Positions 14,278-21,922 of a DNA stretch of 38,450 bases are shown piece after piece; position 1 is the first letter of the stretch; the number at the start of each line of letters is the position of its first letter. The stretch lies in the NCBI GenBank assembly GCA_036005065.1, contig DASYQW010000331.1, forward strand, positions 1 to 38,450, read 5' to 3'. The notes beneath the pieces were generated by a model that was not told the origin of the DNA, ran no database searches, and saw only the letters and a list, made by a program, of their open reading frames with translations. This stretch comes from Candidatus Methylomirabilota bacterium. Its GTDB lineage: Bacteria; Methylomirabilota; Methylomirabilia; Rokubacteriales; DASRDR01. A program made the position numbers and the translations under genes.

Positions 14278-15245
14278 GTCCGCTCTCCCGCTCGCCCGCC
14301 CGGCCGGCTGCTGCCGAACGCCGGCAGCACCTCTTCGGCGAAGGCGTGGAGCGCCTCCCACTCGTAGGGACCCATCCGGAGCGCGAGGTTGAGGCGCGCC
14401 ACCCCGGCGTCGCGGTACCCCGCCACCACCTCGAGCGCCTGACGGGGCGTGCCGCGAAGGAAGCCCCGCCGCCCCTTCAGGTCCGGCCCCCACTGGGCCC
14501 GGAGGAGCGTCTCCTGCCGGGCAGCCTCGCGCTCGTCGGCGCCCAGGTAGAAGCCGACGTTGGCGCTGCGGATGATGTCGGCCGGATCGCGCCCCTCCCG
14601 CCGGCACCAATCGTCGAGGACCGCGTTCTTCGCCCTCCACGCCGGCGGATCGAGGTACGGGCCATTCCACCCGTCGGCGTGGCGGGCCGCCGCTCGCAGG
14701 GTCCGCTTCTCGCCCTGGCCGCCGATCCAGATGCGCAGGCGGGACTGGAGCGGCCGGGGATTGTTCCGCGCGTCGGCGAGCTGGTAGTACCGCCCGGTGA
14801 AGCTCGAGACCTTCTGATCGAAGAGGAGGCGGAGCACCTGGGCGTATTCTTCGAGCTGGTCCTCCCGGACGTCGATGGGGGCGAAAGGAATGCCGAAGGC
14901 CCGGTACTCGACGTCGTGCCATCCGGCCCCGATGCCGCACTCCACACGGCCTCCCGACAGGTGGTCGATCGCCGTCAGAGACTTGGCGAGGAGCCCGGGG
15001 TTCCGGTAGCTGACGCAGAAGACGAGACAGCCCAGCCGGACGATTCGCGTCTCGAGGGCGGCCGCGGTCAGGGTGGCCACCCCCTCGAAGCAGTCGCCGT
15101 CTCCGCCCTGGGGCGGGGACTCCTGGAAGTGGTCGGAGACGGAGAACCAGTCGAAGCCGCGCTCGTCGGCGAAGCGCCACAGCCGGCGCAGCTCGGACAG
15201 CGGCCCCCCCAGGTGCCCCACGTGGATGCCGAACGTCATGGCCAT
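14274..15245 (-). CDS. LLM-class flavin-dependent oxidoreductase
   Basis: A 323-residue luciferase-like monooxygenase-family TIM barrel. N-terminal TFGIHVGHLGGP, SVSDHF, the LGCLVFCVSYRNPGLLAKS strand-helix and SGGRVECGIGAGWHDVEYRAFG are characteristic of the F420/FMN-binding group. It probably uses reduced F420 or FMN to oxidise or reduce a carbonyl or acyl substrate; the cofactor cannot be fixed from sequence alone. ATG 15245 lies 12 nt after the SDR gene's stop, with a second in-frame ATG at 15239. It overlaps the ligase gene. With SDR, ligase and mutase it forms a tight catabolic operon. Confidence 0.88.
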   Translation of the reverse strand: MAMTFGIHVGHLGGPLSELRRLWRFADERGFDWFSVSDHFQESPPQGGDGDCFEGVATLTAAALETRIVRLGCLVFCVSYRNPGLLAKSLTAIDHLSGGRVECGIGAGWHDVEYRAFGIPFAPIDVREDQLEEYAQVLRLLFDQKVSSFTGRYYQLADARNNPRPLQSRLRIWIGGQGEKRTLRAAARHADGWNGPYLDPPAWRAKNAVLDDWCRREGRDPADIIRSANVGFYLGADEREAARQETLLRAQWGPDLKGRRGFLRGTPRQALEVVAGYRDAGVARLNLALRMGPYEWEALHAFAEEVLPAFGSSRPGGRAGERT

Positions 15246-15257
15246 GGCATCACGCCC

Positions 15258-16022
15258 TCATCGTGTCGTCAACGTGAGGCCCGCGTCAATGACCAGCACC
15301 TGGCCGGTGACCCAGCGCGCCTCGTCGCTGGCGAGATAGACCGCCCCCCACCCCACGTCCCACCCGGTCCCTTCCGTCCCGAGCGGCGTCGCCCGCCGCC
15401 GGCGCTCGCGGGCCTCGGGGCCGAGCGCCTCGACCATCGGCGTCCACACCGTCCCGGGCGCGATCGCGTTGACCCGGATGCCCTGGGGCCCCAGCTGGAC
15501 GGCGACGCTCTGCACGAAGCCGATCACGCCGGCCTTGGCCGCCGCGTAGGCCGTGCGGCCATGACCGCGGAGCGCCGCCACCGAGGAGACGCAGATGACT
15601 GCGCCGCCGCCCCGGGCGACCAGGGCCGGCACCGCGCACCGGGTGGCCAGGAACATCGACTTGAGGTCGACGGCCAGCACGCGGTCCCACTCCTCCTCGG
15701 TCACCTCGAGAAGGTCCTTGCGCGACTCGATCCCGACGTTGTTGTGGAGGATGTCCAGGCCGCCCCAGCGCTCGACGGCGGCCGCGACCATGGCGCGGCA
15801 CGCCTCGACGCGGGTGACGTCAGCGGCGAACGCCTCCGCCTGGCCACCCTCGGCGCGGATCAGCGCGACCGTCTCGTCCGCCCGCTCGCTCTCCCGATCG
15901 ACGCAGAGGACGCGCGCGCCTTCCCGCGCGAACAGGGTCGCGGCGGCCTTGCCGTTGCCGACCCCGGGGCCGCGCGAGCCGGCGCCGGTGACGATGGCGA
16001 CTTTGCCGGCCAGCCGGCTCAT
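15258..16022 (-). CDS. Short-chain dehydrogenase/reductase
   Basis: A 254-residue classical SDR of standard length. The dinucleotide loop is TGAGSRGPGVGNG (12-24), with Asp42 at the end of the second strand, which favours NAD(H). NNVG (94-97) stands for the usual NNAG, the catalytic Ser is in CVSSVAA (146/147), and Tyr159 and Lys163 form the YxxxK motif. It should interconvert a hydroxy and an oxo group on a small or CoA-bound substrate. ATG 16022 overlaps the stop of the membrane-protein gene (ATGA). A much longer in-frame reading upstream runs through that gene and is not real. The substrate is unknown. Confidence 0.92.
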   Translation of the reverse strand: MSRLAGKVAIVTGAGSRGPGVGNGKAAATLFAREGARVLCVDRESERADETVALIRAEGGQAEAFAADVTRVEACRAMVAAAVERWGGLDILHNNVGIESRKDLLEVTEEEWDRVLAVDLKSMFLATRCAVPALVARGGGAVICVSSVAALRGHGRTAYAAAKAGVIGFVQSVAVQLGPQGIRVNAIAPGTVWTPMVEALGPEARERRRRATPLGTEGTGWDVGWGAVYLASDEARWVTGQVLVIDAGLTLTTR

Positions 16023-16552
16023 GCCCGGGATCCCGAGCCGACCCGGTAGGGCGGGCGCTGGGGAACGCCGCCCCGGATCACCGGCCAGCCGCCGACCTCG
16101 TGAAGGGCCGTCACCAGCCGGCTCACGTAGGCGGGATCCGAGCTCACGTCGATGGGCCAGCCGAAGTCTCCGGCGCGGCGGAGCTCGACCTCGTAGCCGC
16201 GGTCGCCCCCCTCGGGCCCTTCGATGAGGATCGCCTCGATCTCGTCGAAGGGCACCGCGCTCACCGGCCGGAACATGGAGCCGAGGCCGCGCCGGAAGGC
16301 GGCTTCCCGCGCCCGCCGGTCGAAGACGATCCAGTCGCGGTGGCGCGCGGCCCCGAGGCCAGCCAGGACGGCGATCACGCCCAGCGGAAGCGCGACCACA
16401 CTGCCGATCAGCGTCATCTGGCCGGCGAGGACGCCGGCCAGGACGAGCCCCCCGGCGCCGATGCCGGCCACGGCAGTCACCCACCGGGCGCCGCCGACGC
16501 GAGTCAGGAGGAGAGACCCATCGGCACGCGGCTCGATCCGCAGGTTCGCCAT
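16019..16552 (-). CDS. Two-TM membrane protein of unknown function
   Basis: A 177-residue protein I do not recognise. After a short polar N-terminus it has two adjacent hydrophobic helices (about 24-44 and 47-68) forming a hairpin in the membrane. A soluble beta-rich domain follows, including RHRDWIVFDRRAREAAFRRG and DEIEAILIEG, reminiscent of PH-like domains seen after such TM hairpins. That resemblance is only suggestive. It is the first gene of the SDR-LLM-ligase operon in this window and overlaps the SDR by 4 nt, so co-expression is very likely. ATG 16552 is used. Confidence 0.65.
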   Translation of the reverse strand: MANLRIEPRADGSLLLTRVGGARWVTAVAGIGAGGLVLAGVLAGQMTLIGSVVALPLGVIAVLAGLGAARHRDWIVFDRRAREAAFRRGLGSMFRPVSAVPFDEIEAILIEGPEGGDRGYEVELRRAGDFGWPIDVSSDPAYVSRLVTALHEVGGWPVIRGGVPQRPPYRVGSGSRA

Positions 16553-16572
16553 GCCCCTCAGTTCACCGGGCT

Positions 16573-16586
16573 GGGGCCGAGACCCG
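16573..16586. repeat. Possible fragment of the intergenic repeat
   Basis: GGGGCCGAGACCCG just upstream of the gene starting at 16552 matches the left end of repeat copies 2 and 3 (GGGCCGAGACCCGAG), which also lie shortly before start codons. The hairpin core is absent. The match is short and may be chance in GC-rich DNA. Confidence 0.3.
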
Positions 16587-16607
16587 GGGACTCGCGGCCG
16601 CGGCGCC

Positions 16608-16679
16608 TCATGCCAGCGTCCTCATCTCCGCTTTCGCCTGCTCCAGCCAGAACCCCACGTCCATCTCGCGGTACGTCGA
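16608..16679 (-). pseudogene. Possible 3' remnant of a cyclase/TPR-type ATPase gene
   Basis: On the minus strand, before a TGA at 16608-16610, the sequence reads TYREMDVGFWLEQAKAEMRT then LA-stop. This resembles the C-terminal end of large class-3 adenylate cyclase/TPR ATPase proteins (YREMDMxFWLExAEA). An in-frame stop lies directly upstream of these 23 or so codons, so only the tail survives, abutting the toxin gene's stop at 16680. The match is from memory of the family, so this is tentative. Confidence 0.4.
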
Positions 16680-17111
16680 TCATGGCAGTAGCTCGAGGGG
16701 CCGCGTAAGACGTGGACCGACGCGGATGGCGCCGAAATCGCGACGATCCGTCGTCAGTATTCGGTACACATGCCGTCGCTCAGCGACAGCGGCGACGGTC
16801 CCATCGACCAGTCCCAAGCGGAGCTTCCCAAATCTTGCGTCGAGCTCGAGGGCTCGAACGATGTCGGAAGGGAGCGGCAGCTCATATTCGTAGCGCGTTC
16901 CCGGATCAAACATCTCCGCGACCAGCTTGCGCATGGCGGCCCGGTGGTCACGCAGAAAGTAGTCCACCTCGGCCAGAACGAGGGCAGGCACGATGACGAG
17001 ACTCGCCGACGTCAGAATCTTCTCGTACTCGGGAAAGCTCGGCCGGCCGCCCTTCGTGCTCGCGAGTGCGCGCAGGAGTCCGCCAGTATCGGCAACGATC
17101 GGCGGACTCAA
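16680..17111 (-). CDS. PIN-domain (VapC-like) ribonuclease toxin
   Basis: A 143-residue PIN-domain protein. The acidic metal site is recognisable: Asp8 in IVADTGGLL, Glu48 in VLAEVDYF, Asp103 in GLVDGTVAAVAE and Asp122/125 in TTDRRDF. Family members cleave tRNA, rRNA or mRNA as toxins kept in check by an antitoxin. The TTG start at 17111 overlaps the antitoxin stop as TTGA, a coupling that explains the rare start codon. The following lines are somewhat less GC-rich than their surroundings, consistent with a mobile toxin-antitoxin module. Its stop directly abuts a probable gene remnant. Confidence 0.85.
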   Translation of the reverse strand: MSPPIVADTGGLLRALASTKGGRPSFPEYEKILTSASLVIVPALVLAEVDYFLRDHRAAMRKLVAEMFDPGTRYEYELPLPSDIVRALELDARFGKLRLGLVDGTVAAVAERRHVYRILTTDRRDFGAIRVGPRLTRPLELLP

Positions 17112-17335
17112 GGCTCGAGATCTCGGAAGAGCTCGGATTCATCCCCGAGTTTGTTGTCCGTGGACTCGAAAAGTCGCGTAGAAGGCGGGCGGCGACCGGT
17201 ATAGTAGCGCGACGCCACCACGCGCAGGCCCTTACGAATGAGGTCGGAGGCGGAGTGGCCAGCCGCCCGGGCTCTCTTCAGGGCCCGTACATCCTCTGCT
17301 TCAAGCCGAACCGTCGTCGAGATCAGCCGCGCCAT
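17108..17335 (-). CDS. Ribbon-helix-helix antitoxin
   Basis: A 75-residue protein. The N-terminal strand STTVRLEAEDV followed by two helices (RALKRARAAGHSASDLIRKGLRVV) is a ribbon-helix-helix DNA-binding domain. The C-terminal tail (RLFESTDNKLGDESELFRDL) is acidic and probably wraps the toxin. It would neutralise the PIN toxin and repress its own promoter. ATG 17335 is preferred since the domain starts there; an in-frame GTG at 17368 is possible. Two CATACA repeats 11 bp apart overlap the start codon and could be its operator. The pairing of a PIN toxin with an RHH antitoxin is well known. Confidence 0.8.
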   Translation of the reverse strand: MARLISTTVRLEAEDVRALKRARAAGHSASDLIRKGLRVVASRYYTGRRPPSTRLFESTDNKLGDESELFRDLEP

Positions 17336-17349
17336 ACATGCACCATACA
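17333..17349. promoter_or_regulatory. Possible antitoxin operator (CATACA direct repeat)
   Basis: CATACA occurs at 17333-17338 and 17344-17349, an 11-bp spacing that puts both on one helix face, as RHH dimers often require. A TATACT -10-like hexamer for the minus strand lies upstream at 17380-17385, but no good -35 was seen. The rest of 17336-17434 holds nothing else recognised. Confidence 0.3.
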
Positions 17350-17434
17350 CCAGGCGACGAAGCAACACAACCGGCTCGAAGTATACGGAACCGGATAGCC
17401 GGGATGACGCAGCACCTTCCGGCCAGCTAGTGAT

Positions 17435-18229
17435 TCAGCTCAGCCAGCGCTTGCGGCGTCGGTAGTGCTTCACGTCCCGGTACGACCGTCGCCCGCCGAC
17501 CTCGGTCAGGCCCAGATAGAACTCCTTGACGTCTTCGTTGGCCCGGAGGCTCTCGACCGGCCCGTCCAGCACGATCCGGCCGTTCTCCATGATGTAGCCA
17601 TAGGCCGCGACCTCGAGAGCGATGACGGCGTTCTGCTCGACCAGCAGGATGGTGACCTGCTCTTCCCGGTTGAGACGGCGGATGATCTCGAAGATCTCCT
17701 CCACCAGCAGCGGGGCGAGCCCCAGCGACGGCTCATCGAGCAGCATCAGGCGCGGACGCCCCATGAGCGCGCGGCCGATGGCCAGCATCTGCTGCTCGCC
17801 CCCGGAGAGGTAGCCCGCCTTGACTCGCCGGCGCTCGGCCAGCCGGGGGAAATACCCGTAGACGAGGTCGAGGCTCGACCGGACGCCACCCCGATCACGC
17901 CGGGTATGGGCCCCGGCGATCAGGTTCTCCTCGGTGGTCAGGTGCGGAAAGACGCGGCGGCCCTCCATCACCTGCGCAATGCCGAGCCGGACGACGTCGG
18001 ACGCGTTCCAGCGGTCGATCCGCCGGCCGTCGAACTCGATGGTGCCGGTATGGACCTCGCCCTCCTCGATGCGGAGGAGGCCCGAGATGGCCTTGAGCAG
18101 CGTGGACTTGCCGGCGCCGTTGGCGCCGAGGAGCGTGACGATGGTCCCGTCGGGGACTTCCAGGGAGACGCCCTTCAGCACCAGGATGATGTGCTGGTAG
18201 ATCACCTCGACGTTGCTAACTTTCAGCAT
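17435..18229 (-). CDS. livF: LIV-type ABC importer ATPase LivF (system 1)
   Basis: A 264-residue ABC ATPase. Walker A GANGAGKST (35-43), signature LSGGEQQ, Walker B LMLLDEP and the H-loop-region Gln of LLVEQN are intact. It powers uptake together with the LivG at 23839-24666. The protein is longer than a usual LivF (about 235-240). It ends in a basic tail, SYRDVKHYRRRKRWLS, shared letter for letter with the LivF of system 2. It is the last gene of system 1, 141 nt after the binding-protein gene across a multi-hairpin element. ATG 18229 is used. Confidence 0.93.
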   Translation of the reverse strand: MLKVSNVEVIYQHIILVLKGVSLEVPDGTIVTLLGANGAGKSTLLKAISGLLRIEEGEVHTGTIEFDGRRIDRWNASDVVRLGIAQVMEGRRVFPHLTTEENLIAGAHTRRDRGGVRSSLDLVYGYFPRLAERRRVKAGYLSGGEQQMLAIGRALMGRPRLMLLDEPSLGLAPLLVEEIFEIIRRLNREEQVTILLVEQNAVIALEVAAYGYIMENGRIVLDGPVESLRANEDVKEFYLGLTEVGGRRSYRDVKHYRRRKRWLS

Positions 18230-18291
18230 TCACGCGACCGTGGCCGGCACTCCCCATCCTCTCCCGCGGACAAGGGGGAGGCAGGCCCGAA

Positions 18292-18369
18292 CCGTTCGCT
18301 GAACGCGAACGGCGCGGCTTTGCCGCGAGGGCATTCTCCGGGGGGGGCTACCGCCCCCCCTCCGAGAAT
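18292..18369. repeat. GC-rich multi-hairpin element 3
   Basis: Three hairpins: CCGTTCGC/GCGAACGG (18292-18312), CGCGGC-TTT-GCCGCG (18313-18327), and a long imperfect stem with outer ATTCTC/GAGAAT and inner G7/C7 (18333-18369). It lies 1 nt past the stop of the binding-protein gene and before livF. Intercistronic hairpins behind binding-protein genes often stabilise the upstream mRNA, which would fit the excess of binding protein needed. Confidence 0.6.
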
Positions 18370-18370
18370 C

Positions 18371-19573
18371 CTAGAGGTGCGGCCCCTCGAACCAGTCCTT
18401 CACCAGCACGAACTTCCCGCCCTGTACCTTGTAGAGGCGCACCTTACGGGAGCCGGCGTGGTTGGTCGCCGTGATGGTCGTCGGAGCGATCGTCCCCTCG
18501 CCGGTGAAATCCTTGATCGACTCCATCCCCTTCTTGAAGTGCTCGCCGGTCACGGCGCTGCCCCCGGCCGCCTTGATGGCGTGCTTGGCGGCCTCGGTGA
18601 ACAGCGCCGCGTTCATGATACCGCGGACGTAGTAGATCGAGTTCATCTCCTTCGGAGGCTCCTTCCCGCCTTTCTTGTACATGTCCGCGATGTCTTTGGC
18701 GACGGGCAGCTTGGCGAGGTCCTCCGGCATGACGACGAAGTTCACGCCCATGTACCCCTCGGCGGCCGGCCCGTTCACGTTCACCTCGTCCTCGCTGAAG
18801 CCCCACACCAGGCTGATCATGGTGGCCTTCATCCCGAGCTTGGCCCGCTCCCCCACGGTCAGGGCCGGGCCCTTCCCGAACAGGTGCGAGATGACGAAGT
18901 CGGGGTTGAGACGCTGGATCTGGAGCATCTGAGAACTGGCTTCCGCGCACGGAGGCGGGCAGGCGACCTCGCCGACCAGCTCCATGTTGCCGAGCTTCTT
19001 CGGGAGCTCCCGGACGTAGTCGAGCGGGTCGCGGCCGGCCGGGTTGTCGTAGAAGAGGTAGGCGATCTTGGCCGCCCGGTTCTCCTTCCAGGCCTCCTTG
19101 ATGTACTGGTAGATGGCTGCCACCTGGGACTTGTAGGAGGCCACGCCGACGAACACGTACGGGAACTTGGTCGCGTCCTCGACGTCCGAGATGCCGAAGC
19201 CGGGGGTGAGGAGGCTGATCTTGTCCCGGTTCGCGAACGTCTTCAGGGCATCCGTGATCGGCGTCCCGTAGCTGACGACGGCCAGGTAACCCTCGGCCTT
19301 GAACTTGTTGTAGCCCTCGACCGCCTTGGGCACCGCGTACCCGTGCTCGACCTCGTTGTGCTCGATCTTGTAGCCCTCGATCCCGCCCCGCGAGTTGATC
19401 AGATCCATGTAGTCGTGGAAGCCGGGGCAGTACTTCACGCCGACCGTCTGGGTCGGCCCCAGCCGGTCACAGAAGTTGCCGATCTTGAGCACCTTGCCCT
19501 GGCTGACCCCCACCGACACCACCAGCGCGACCACCGCGACGACCACGCACGAGCCCACCAGTAAACGCTTCAT
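18371..19573 (-). CDS. LIV-type ABC importer substrate-binding protein (system 1)
   Basis: A 400-residue periplasmic binding protein of the LivJ/LivK type I fold. The signal peptide (about 1-25, hydrophobic VVVAVVALVVSVGV) lacks a lipobox. The two-lobed domain starts with VLKIGNF and ends with KVQGGKFVLVKDWFEG. Four Cys occur (FCD, YCPG, CPPPC), which may form extracytoplasmic disulfides. The ligand cannot be read from sequence; the acyl-CoA synthetase in the operon points to a carboxylic acid rather than an amino acid. ATG 19573 follows a strong GAGGAGG site. Downstream lies a multi-hairpin element. Confidence 0.92.
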   Translation of the reverse strand: MKRLLVGSCVVVAVVALVVSVGVSQGKVLKIGNFCDRLGPTQTVGVKYCPGFHDYMDLINSRGGIEGYKIEHNEVEHGYAVPKAVEGYNKFKAEGYLAVVSYGTPITDALKTFANRDKISLLTPGFGISDVEDATKFPYVFVGVASYKSQVAAIYQYIKEAWKENRAAKIAYLFYDNPAGRDPLDYVRELPKKLGNMELVGEVACPPPCAEASSQMLQIQRLNPDFVISHLFGKGPALTVGERAKLGMKATMISLVWGFSEDEVNVNGPAAEGYMGVNFVVMPEDLAKLPVAKDIADMYKKGGKEPPKEMNSIYYVRGIMNAALFTEAAKHAIKAAGGSAVTGEHFKKGMESIKDFTGEGTIAPTTITATNHAGSRKVRLYKVQGGKFVLVKDWFEGPHL

Positions 19574-19643
19574 CGCCTGTTCCTCCTCTCTGCGGACGGA
19601 GTGAGTCCGGCCACGCCGTCGTGGCCGGCTGCCTCGGTCTTCC

Positions 19644-20708
19644 TCAGTACGCGAACGGCCACAGCCGGAAATAGTCCTTGATCCGGCGCCAGATCCGGTA
19701 AAGCCCCTCCGGCTCCAGGATCAGGAATAACACGATCGCCAGGCCAAAGATGATCTCCCGGACGTAGGCGAAGTTGCCCAGGGTCCCCGGCATCCCCCAG
19801 CGCTTGAGCGCCTCCAGGGCGTCCCGGATGCCGGCCGGCATCAGGGTGATGAAGGCCGCTCCCAGGATCGAGCCGGGCACCGAGCCCAGCCCACCGATGA
19901 TGATCATGGCCAGGTAGTCGATCGACGTGTTGATGAGGAAGTGCTCGTAGCTCACGACCTGGGTGTAGTAGGCCCACATGGCTCCGGTCACCCCCGCGTA
20001 GAACGACGAGATGGCGAAGGCCAGGAGCTTGTAGCGGAAGATGTTCACGCCCATGGTCTCGGCGGCGATGTCCTGGTCCCGGATGGCCACGAAGGCCCGG
20101 CCGATATAGCTCCGGGCGAGGTTGCGGGCGGCCACCGTCGCCACCAGCGCGACCACGATGATCAGGTAGTACTTGCGCCGCTCGGTGTCCAGGACGAGCG
20201 AGCCGAGGGTGGCCGGCTCGATGACGAGCGCCCCCTGGGCTCCCTGCCCGGTGAGCCAGCCCGAGTGCAGGAGGTTCCACTCGATGATGAACTGGGCGGC
20301 CAGCGTGGCGATGGCGAGGTAGAGGCCCTTGACCCGGAGCGATGGGATCCCGAACAGGCAGCCTACCACCGCCGTGCTGAACCCCGCGGCGGGCAGCGCG
20401 AGCCAGAACGGCGCCTCGAGCCGCAGGGCGAAGAGCGCCGCGGTGTAGGCGCCGATTGCCATGAACCCGCCCTGGCCGAGCGAGATCTGGCCGGCGAACC
20501 CGACCAGGAGGTTGAGCCCGATGGCGCCGATGGAGGCGATGCCGACGAGGTTGAGGATGGAGAGGGCGTAGTCGCTGGCGGTGAGCGGCACCACGCCGAA
20601 GAGCACGACCAGGAGCGCGACGAGCCCGAAGCGGGCCAGGGGCAGCTGGTACACGGCCATGTCGGCCGCGTATGTCGTCCGGAAGACGCCGCACTCGCGC
20701 GCTAGCAC
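19644..20708 (-). CDS. livM: LIV-type ABC importer permease LivM (system 1)
   Basis: A 354-residue polytopic permease of the BPD_transp_2 family. It has the LivM motifs GLNLLVGFAGQISLGQGGFMAIGAY, GRAFVAIRDQDIAAETMG (EAA-like loop contacting the ATPases) and IIGGLGSVPGSILGAA. The N-terminal stretch RECGVFRTTYAADMAVY resembles REAGQFKTSYASDQAIF of the system 2 LivM, so it is real and supports the GTG start at 20708. It pairs with LivH. It is separated from the livH stop by 136 nt carrying repeat copy 2, and its stop precedes the binding-protein gene by 70 nt. Confidence 0.93.
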   Translation of the reverse strand: MLARECGVFRTTYAADMAVYQLPLARFGLVALLVVLFGVVPLTASDYALSILNLVGIASIGAIGLNLLVGFAGQISLGQGGFMAIGAYTAALFALRLEAPFWLALPAAGFSTAVVGCLFGIPSLRVKGLYLAIATLAAQFIIEWNLLHSGWLTGQGAQGALVIEPATLGSLVLDTERRKYYLIIVVALVATVAARNLARSYIGRAFVAIRDQDIAAETMGVNIFRYKLLAFAISSFYAGVTGAMWAYYTQVVSYEHFLINTSIDYLAMIIIGGLGSVPGSILGAAFITLMPAGIRDALEALKRWGMPGTLGNFAYVREIIFGLAIVLFLILEPEGLYRIWRRIKDYFRLWPFAY

Positions 20709-20728
20709 GGCGATTCAGTCCGATAGCC

Positions 20729-20833
20729 GGGCCGAGACCCGAGCCGCCCTGGGACGCAGGCCCGAGCCGGCCCGAGGCGTATGCAGCATACGTTGAGGGC
20801 CGGCGACGGCCGAGGACGACGGGATGCGACGGG
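20729..20833. repeat. Interspersed intergenic repeat, copy 2 (hairpin at 20766-20804)
   Basis: The hairpin has an outer stem GCCGGCCC/GGGCCGGC, then the GA/GA mismatch, two G-T pairs and CGTATGC/GCATACG around a central A. The outer stem differs from copies 1 and 3 on both sides in matching fashion. It lies 40 nt after the livH stop and before livM. The right block CCGAGGACGACGGGATGCGA is identical to copy 1. Confidence 0.7.
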
Positions 20834-20844
20834 TGTCGGCACGG

Positions 20845-21729
20845 CTACACGCGCTCGATGATCTCGCGGCCGAACAGGCCGTACGGCCGCACCATCAGCG
20901 CCACGATCAGTACCATGAAGGGCACGACGTCCTTGGCTCCGCCGCCTACCAGCGGGTCGATGTAGCCGGCCGCCAGGTTCTCCAGCACGCCCATGAGGAA
21001 GCCGCCCACCACCGCTCCCATGATGGAGTCGAGGCCCCCGAGGATCACCACCGGGAACACCTTGAGCCCGACGATCGCCAGGTACGGATCCACGCCGAGG
21101 ATGCGCCCCCAGATGACGCCGCCGAGGGCCGACACCATGCCCGCGATGGCCCAGGCCAGGGCGAGGATCGCGCGGAGGTCGATGCCCATGGCAGCCGCCG
21201 CCCGGGGGTCGTCCGACACGGCCCGCATGGCGATCCCGAAGCGGGTGCGCTGGAAGAAGTAGCCCAGCACGCCCATGCACAGGAGTGCGAGCGCGGCCGA
21301 CGCCAGGTTGATGGGCGCCAGCGGGACGCCCAGCACCCGAAACGGCGTCGACGGGACAATGGCCGGAAACCCTCGCACCTCCGCGCTCCACACCCACGGC
21401 GCCACGCCTCGCAGGATGGCGGCCAGGCCGATGGTCGCCATGATCACCGACACGACGGGGTAACCCGTCAGCGGCCGCAGGATCCCCCGCTCGACGACGA
21501 ACCCCAGCAGCGCCATCAGCCCCATCGTCACCAGGATGGCCAGCGGCAGCGGCAGCCGCACGCTCGAGAGCATCATCAGCGCGACATAACCGCCGATCAT
21601 CACCTGCTCGCCCTGCGCGAAGTTGATGACCTCGCTCGCCTTGTAGATCAGCACGAACCCCATGGCGATCAGGGTGTACAGGGCCCCGACCATGAGGCCG
21701 TTCAGGACGAGCTGGAGGAAGAACTCCAT
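20845..21729 (-). CDS. livH: LIV-type ABC importer permease LivH (system 1)
   Basis: A 294-residue polytopic permease, standard length for LivH. It has a N-terminal LQLVLNGLMVGALYTLIAMG helix, the loop GIAMRAVSDDPRAAAAMGID facing the ATPases, LGGLDSIMGAVVGGF, and the family ending RPYGLFGREIIERV. It forms the transmembrane channel with LivM. ATG 21729 directly follows a TGA at 21730-21732 that closes a duplicated copy of the synthetase 3' end. The original gene junction was therefore probably abutting before a roughly 205-bp insertion upstream. Confidence 0.93.
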   Translation of the reverse strand: MEFFLQLVLNGLMVGALYTLIAMGFVLIYKASEVINFAQGEQVMIGGYVALMMLSSVRLPLPLAILVTMGLMALLGFVVERGILRPLTGYPVVSVIMATIGLAAILRGVAPWVWSAEVRGFPAIVPSTPFRVLGVPLAPINLASAALALLCMGVLGYFFQRTRFGIAMRAVSDDPRAAAAMGIDLRAILALAWAIAGMVSALGGVIWGRILGVDPYLAIVGLKVFPVVILGGLDSIMGAVVGGFLMGVLENLAAGYIDPLVGGGAKDVVPFMVLIVALMVRPYGLFGREIIERV

Positions 21730-21735
21730 TCAGGA

Positions 21736-21796
21736 CACCGTCCGGATGGCGAGCTTGGTCTCGGTGACCGCCTTGCGCCCGTCCTGATAGGTGATC
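21736..21796 (-). pseudogene. Duplicated 3' end of the acyl-CoA synthetase gene
   Basis: This 61-bp stretch repeats 21941-22001 with two mismatches, 51 bp of it identical. On the minus strand it encodes TYQDGRKAVTETKLAIRTV then S and a stop, against the same residues then ETRSN in the present gene. Both mismatches are synonymous (ATC CGG versus ATT CGC). Its stop abuts the livH ATG, so this copy looks like the ancestral operon junction and the other like a newer 3' end. Confidence 0.75.
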
Positions 21797-21798
21797 AT

Positions 21799-21865
21799 CC
21801 TCGGCGGGGGGCTTTGCCCCCCTCCGAGGCCTCCCCCCCGAGGGTGGCGCGGGCGAAGCCCGCGC
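21799..21865. repeat. GC-rich multi-hairpin element 4 (inverted orientation)
   Basis: The stem CCTCGGCGGGGGGC-TTT-GCCCCCCTCCGAGG (21799-21829, one mismatch) is followed by GCGCGGGC-GAA-GCCCGCGC (21847-21865). The order is the reverse of element 2, so this copy is inverted. It lies inside the 144-bp segment between the two copies of the synthetase 3' end. The remainder, 21866-21922, shows nothing else recognised. Confidence 0.65.
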
Positions 21866-21922
21866 TCGGACTCCGGCCAACGGTGCGACCAATAACCCGA
21901 CGCGGTCTCGTTCGGCATCCCG

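Noticed and set aside
13000-15180. A 726-codon minus-strand frame suggesting an oxidoreductase-ligase fusion
   Set aside because: Only the last 425 codons are coding. The upstream part is the LLM gene read in the wrong frame, and the true LLM gene ends at 14274 with an ATGA overlap.
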